Source of the DNA: Rickettsiaceae bacterium
GTDB taxonomy: Bacteria; Pseudomonadota; Alphaproteobacteria; Rickettsiales; Rickettsiaceae
Direction of reading: 5' to 3'
Length of the DNA: 64,000 bases
Assembly (NCBI GenBank): GCA_023301685.1
Contig: JALZUG010000017.1
Coordinates: 49,572-113,571, forward strand
Part shown: in pieces, positions 61,919-64,000 of the stretch
Numbering within the stretch: position 1 is the first letter of the stretch
Layout: every line of letters starts with the position of its first letter
The notes under the pieces: generated by a model
Told to the model about the DNA's origin: nothing
Seen by the model: only the letters and a program-made list of their open reading frames with translations
Database searches by the model: none
Position numbers and translations under genes: made by a program

Positions 61919-64000
61919 ATGAATTTCGATATAGATATAGCGATTGTTGTTGGGTTTTTGGTTCTTAACCTATGCGTTGGATTATATTATGGGAAAGGTG
62001 TTAAGAATATTAAGGATTATGCTCTTGGAAACCAAAAATTTACTACCTCATCACTAACTGCTACAATTGTTGCTACTTGGGTTGGTGGGAATTTTTTTGC
62101 TTTCCTAGTATCTAAATCATATAGTGATGGAATTTATTATATAATTCCTATTTTTGTAGATTATGTAGTTACATTTTTCATAATAGGTTACTTTCTAGCT
62201 CCAAGGATGAAAGAGTTTTTAGGTTCTACTTCTGTTGCTGAAGCGATGGGGAAAATGTATGGAAAGAACATAAGGATTATTACGGCGATTTCAGGTTTTT
62301 TGGCAATTGGAGGTCTAATTGCAATACAGTTCAAGATATCAGCTGCATTACTATCTAATTTTTTCAATATTTCTGAATTAAATGCAATGTTGATGACTAG
62401 CATTATTGTAATTATTTATTCTGCAGTTGGTGGTATAAAATCTGTTACATTTACTGATGTATTACAATTTTTTACGTTTGGCACTATAATACCGTTGTTA
62501 GGTTTTCTAATTTGGAAGGATATAACGGGAATTGATGTTGTTTTGCATACAATAGAAAGCAATCCAAATTATAGTGTTTCTGGTTTTAGTTTTTCTAATC
62601 CAAGCTTTATAAATATGTTGCAGCTAAGTTTTATATTTGCTATACCAGCTCTTCATCCCTCATTATTTCAGAGGATTTCTATGAGTAAGTCGCTAAAGCA
62701 GCTGAAACATAGCTTTTTAACCTCATCTATTATTGGAGTTTTTTTAGTATTATTGACTTGCTGGATTGGTGTTTTAATGTTTACCGTCAATCCAAATATT
62801 GAACCGAATAATGTATGGATACATATAATTAATGAATACACTAGCCCTGGTTTGAGAGGTGTTGCAATAATTGGGATAATAGCAATGATTATGTCAACGG
62901 CAGATTCTTATATTAACTCTTCTGGTATACTAGTTTCAAATGATTTATATGGTGCTTTTAATAAAATTACTTCACAAAAGCAGCTTTTAATAACAAGAAT
63001 AGTTTCACTAATTATAGGTGCTTTGTCTATTTTTCTAGCTTTATATAGCAAGGATATACTTGACCTTTTATTAATAGCTAATAATTTTTATGTTCCAATA
63101 GTAAGTGTTCCTCTGATTTTTTCAATATTTGGATTTAGAAGTTCATCTAAATCTGTCTTGATTGGAATGTTAGCAGGTTTAATTTCTGTTATTTTATGGC
63201 GATTATTTGTAATGAAATACATAAATCTTGATAGTATTTTACCAGGTGTGTTTTGTAATGTGATATTTCTTTTTGGTAGCCACTATTTTTTGAATCAGAA
63301 AGGAGGGTGGATTAGTAGAGGAAATTCTAAAAACAATGATAAAATTTTATATTTTAGTATTTTAAAAGATAAAATTATGTCTATTATTTTCTACCAAAAA
63401 AATTTACCTTTTAATAAAAATATATATATTTTTTTTAGTATATTTATTATTATTTCTACTCTTTCTTCAATCTACTCTTTAAAGTTTATTATTCGTAATC
63501 AATTAGGAATAATTGTTGAGATAATGGGATTCCTTGGTCTATTTATTTCTACAATTTTTTTTATTTGTTATATTTGGTTAGAAAAACTTAGAAATAATAA
63601 TTTTATTTCAATTATCTGGTTTCTATCTTTGCTTTTTGGTTTAGCTTTTAAACCTTGCTTTGAAATGATAATTAGTAATTTTTCTCATTTTCAATCTATA
63701 ATTTATTTATTAAGTATTGTTGTACTGGCTATTTTAATTAGTTGGCAAGCTGCTTTTTTGTTTATGACATTAGGGAGTATATTAGCTGTAGTAATCTATA
63801 AAATATTCTACTCTTATGAAATTATTTTAGAAATAGATAGTAATATTGAATTTAGACTAACATATTTGTTGCTTGGAGTTACGGGTATCCTACTTGCTTT
63901 CTTTAAACCCAAGCAAGAGCATTTAGAAGAAACAGAAGCAAAGGTGGATACGCTTGAGACGGAAGTGACACATTTGCATGAGAAGGTAGTGCATTATAAT
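61919..64000 (+). CDS. Sodium:solute symporter-type membrane protein, probably the sensor half of a symporter-histidine kinase (3' end outside the window)
   Basis: An uninterrupted frame from ATG 61919 to the window end, 694 residues so far. The N-terminal 480 or so residues form an SSS (PutP/CbrA) transporter: LYYGKGVKNIKDYALGNQKF, TIVATWVGGNFFAF, YSAVGGIKSVTFTDVLQFF (cited by YSAVGGIKSV) and IAMIMSTADSYINSSGILVSND (cited by MSTADSYINSS). About six more helices follow (about 500-660), and the end turns into a charged coiled coil (EHLEETEAKVDTLETEV) like the linkers before PAS/kinase domains. Rickettsiales and gammaproteobacteria have such symporter-kinase fusions. The start is 38 bases after lon. 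A kinase domain is predicted but not seen. Confidence 0.8.
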   Translation, partial: MNFDIDIAIVVGFLVLNLCVGLYYGKGVKNIKDYALGNQKFTTSSLTATIVATWVGGNFFAFLVSKSYSDGIYYIIPIFVDYVVTFFIIGYFLAPRMKEFLGSTSVAEAMGKMYGKNIRIITAISGFLAIGGLIAIQFKISAALLSNFFNISELNAMLMTSIIVIIYSAVGGIKSVTFTDVLQFFTFGTIIPLLGFLIWKDITGIDVVLHTIESNPNYSVSGFSFSNPSFINMLQLSFIFAIPALHPSLFQRISMSKSLKQLKHSFLTSSIIGVFLVLLTCWIGVLMFTVNPNIEPNNVWIHIINEYTSPGLRGVAIIGIIAMIMSTADSYINSSGILVSNDLYGAFNKITSQKQLLITRIVSLIIGALSIFLALYSKDILDLLLIANNFYVPIVSVPLIFSIFGFRSSSKSVLIGMLAGLISVILWRLFVMKYINLDSILPGVFCNVIFLFGSHYFLNQKGGWISRGNSKNNDKILYFSILKDKIMSIIFYQKNLPFNKNIYIFFSIFIIISTLSSIYSLKFIIRNQLGIIVEIMGFLGLFISTIFFICYIWLEKLRNNNFISIIWFLSLLFGLAFKPCFEMIISNFSHFQSIIYLLSIVVLAILISWQAAFLFMTLGSILAVVIYKIFYSYEIILEIDSNIEFRLTYLLLGVTGILLAFFKPKQEHLEETEAKVDTLETEVTHLHEKVVHYN

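Noticed and set aside
62188..62403. A minus-strand frame of 71 codons near the window end
   Set aside because: It is antisense to the long symporter frame, which stays open for 694 codons and has clear SSS motifs.

Overview
The window is an AT-rich (visibly about two-thirds A+T), gene-dense stretch of a bacterial chromosome. It looks alphaproteobacterial and most like an obligate intracellular member of the Rickettsiales. Supporting signs are a class I (archaeal-type) lysyl-tRNA synthetase, a giant fused GltD-like/PyrK-like flavoprotein of the kind annotated in Rickettsia, a Sca-like autotransporter, a sodium:solute symporter that appears to run into a sensor kinase, an alphaproteobacterial-type AddA helicase-nuclease, TPR and leucine-rich-repeat proteins, and dispersed GC-rich palindromic repeats confined to intergenic gaps. 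Flagellar export genes (fliP, fliO and an FlhB C-terminal paralogue) point to a flagellated lineage, as in Midichloriaceae and some relatives, rather than classical Rickettsia. This placement is inferred from gene content; no search was run.

Layout. 1-3491 (minus): an unidentified partial gene, mreC, mreB and an LptF/LptG permease (cell shape and LPS export). 3667-7026 (plus): a VanX-family protein without key catalytic residues, then an MFS transporter-yraN-hemF run. 7221-11287 (minus): a DUF1653 protein, then ftsA overlapping a putative outer-membrane barrel gene that overlaps a processive family-2 glycosyltransferase. 11427-17385: tRNA-Ser(UGA), a TPR protein, dps plus a small-molecule kinase, and metG-tatD. 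17774-21555 (plus): a promoter, an aromatic-rich candidate leader peptide, and a four-gene ABC transporter operon with two paralogous binding proteins. 21621-28685 (plus): M32 carboxypeptidase, rho, mdh, then queA-GNAT-tgt. 28982-36250: addA, the autotransporter and a Bcr-type MFS exporter. 36263-37765 (minus): three orphan small genes; two share a sequence signature and a matching hairpin just after the stop codon. 37937-41796: sixA-like phosphatase, a small protein, coq7-dsbB, lysS and a MazG-like pyrophosphohydrolase. 42017-47094 (minus): the fused flavoprotein, trxA, fliP, fliO, an unknown coupled gene and flhX. 47128-51260: pgpA, pncC/cinA-C, a frameshifted leucine-rich-repeat gene and priA. 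51622-54654: a minimal histidine kinase/response regulator pair, tRNA-Leu(CAA), an NAD(P)-binding protein, xerD and tRNA-Cys(GCA). 54790-64000: ABC-F protein, rpiB, an NlpD-like lipoprotein, a small unknown protein, threonine dehydratase, lon and the 5' part of the symporter gene.

Most of the window is housekeeping: envelope growth and division, respiration and quinone synthesis, tRNA charging and modification, recombination and proteolysis. The accessory content is concentrated in the glycosyltransferase/barrel pair behind ftsA, the putative aromatic amino-acid importer with its leader, the autotransporter, the small-protein cluster at 36-38 kb, the broken LRR gene and the repeat family. I saw no CRISPR array, insertion sequence, transposase or prophage.
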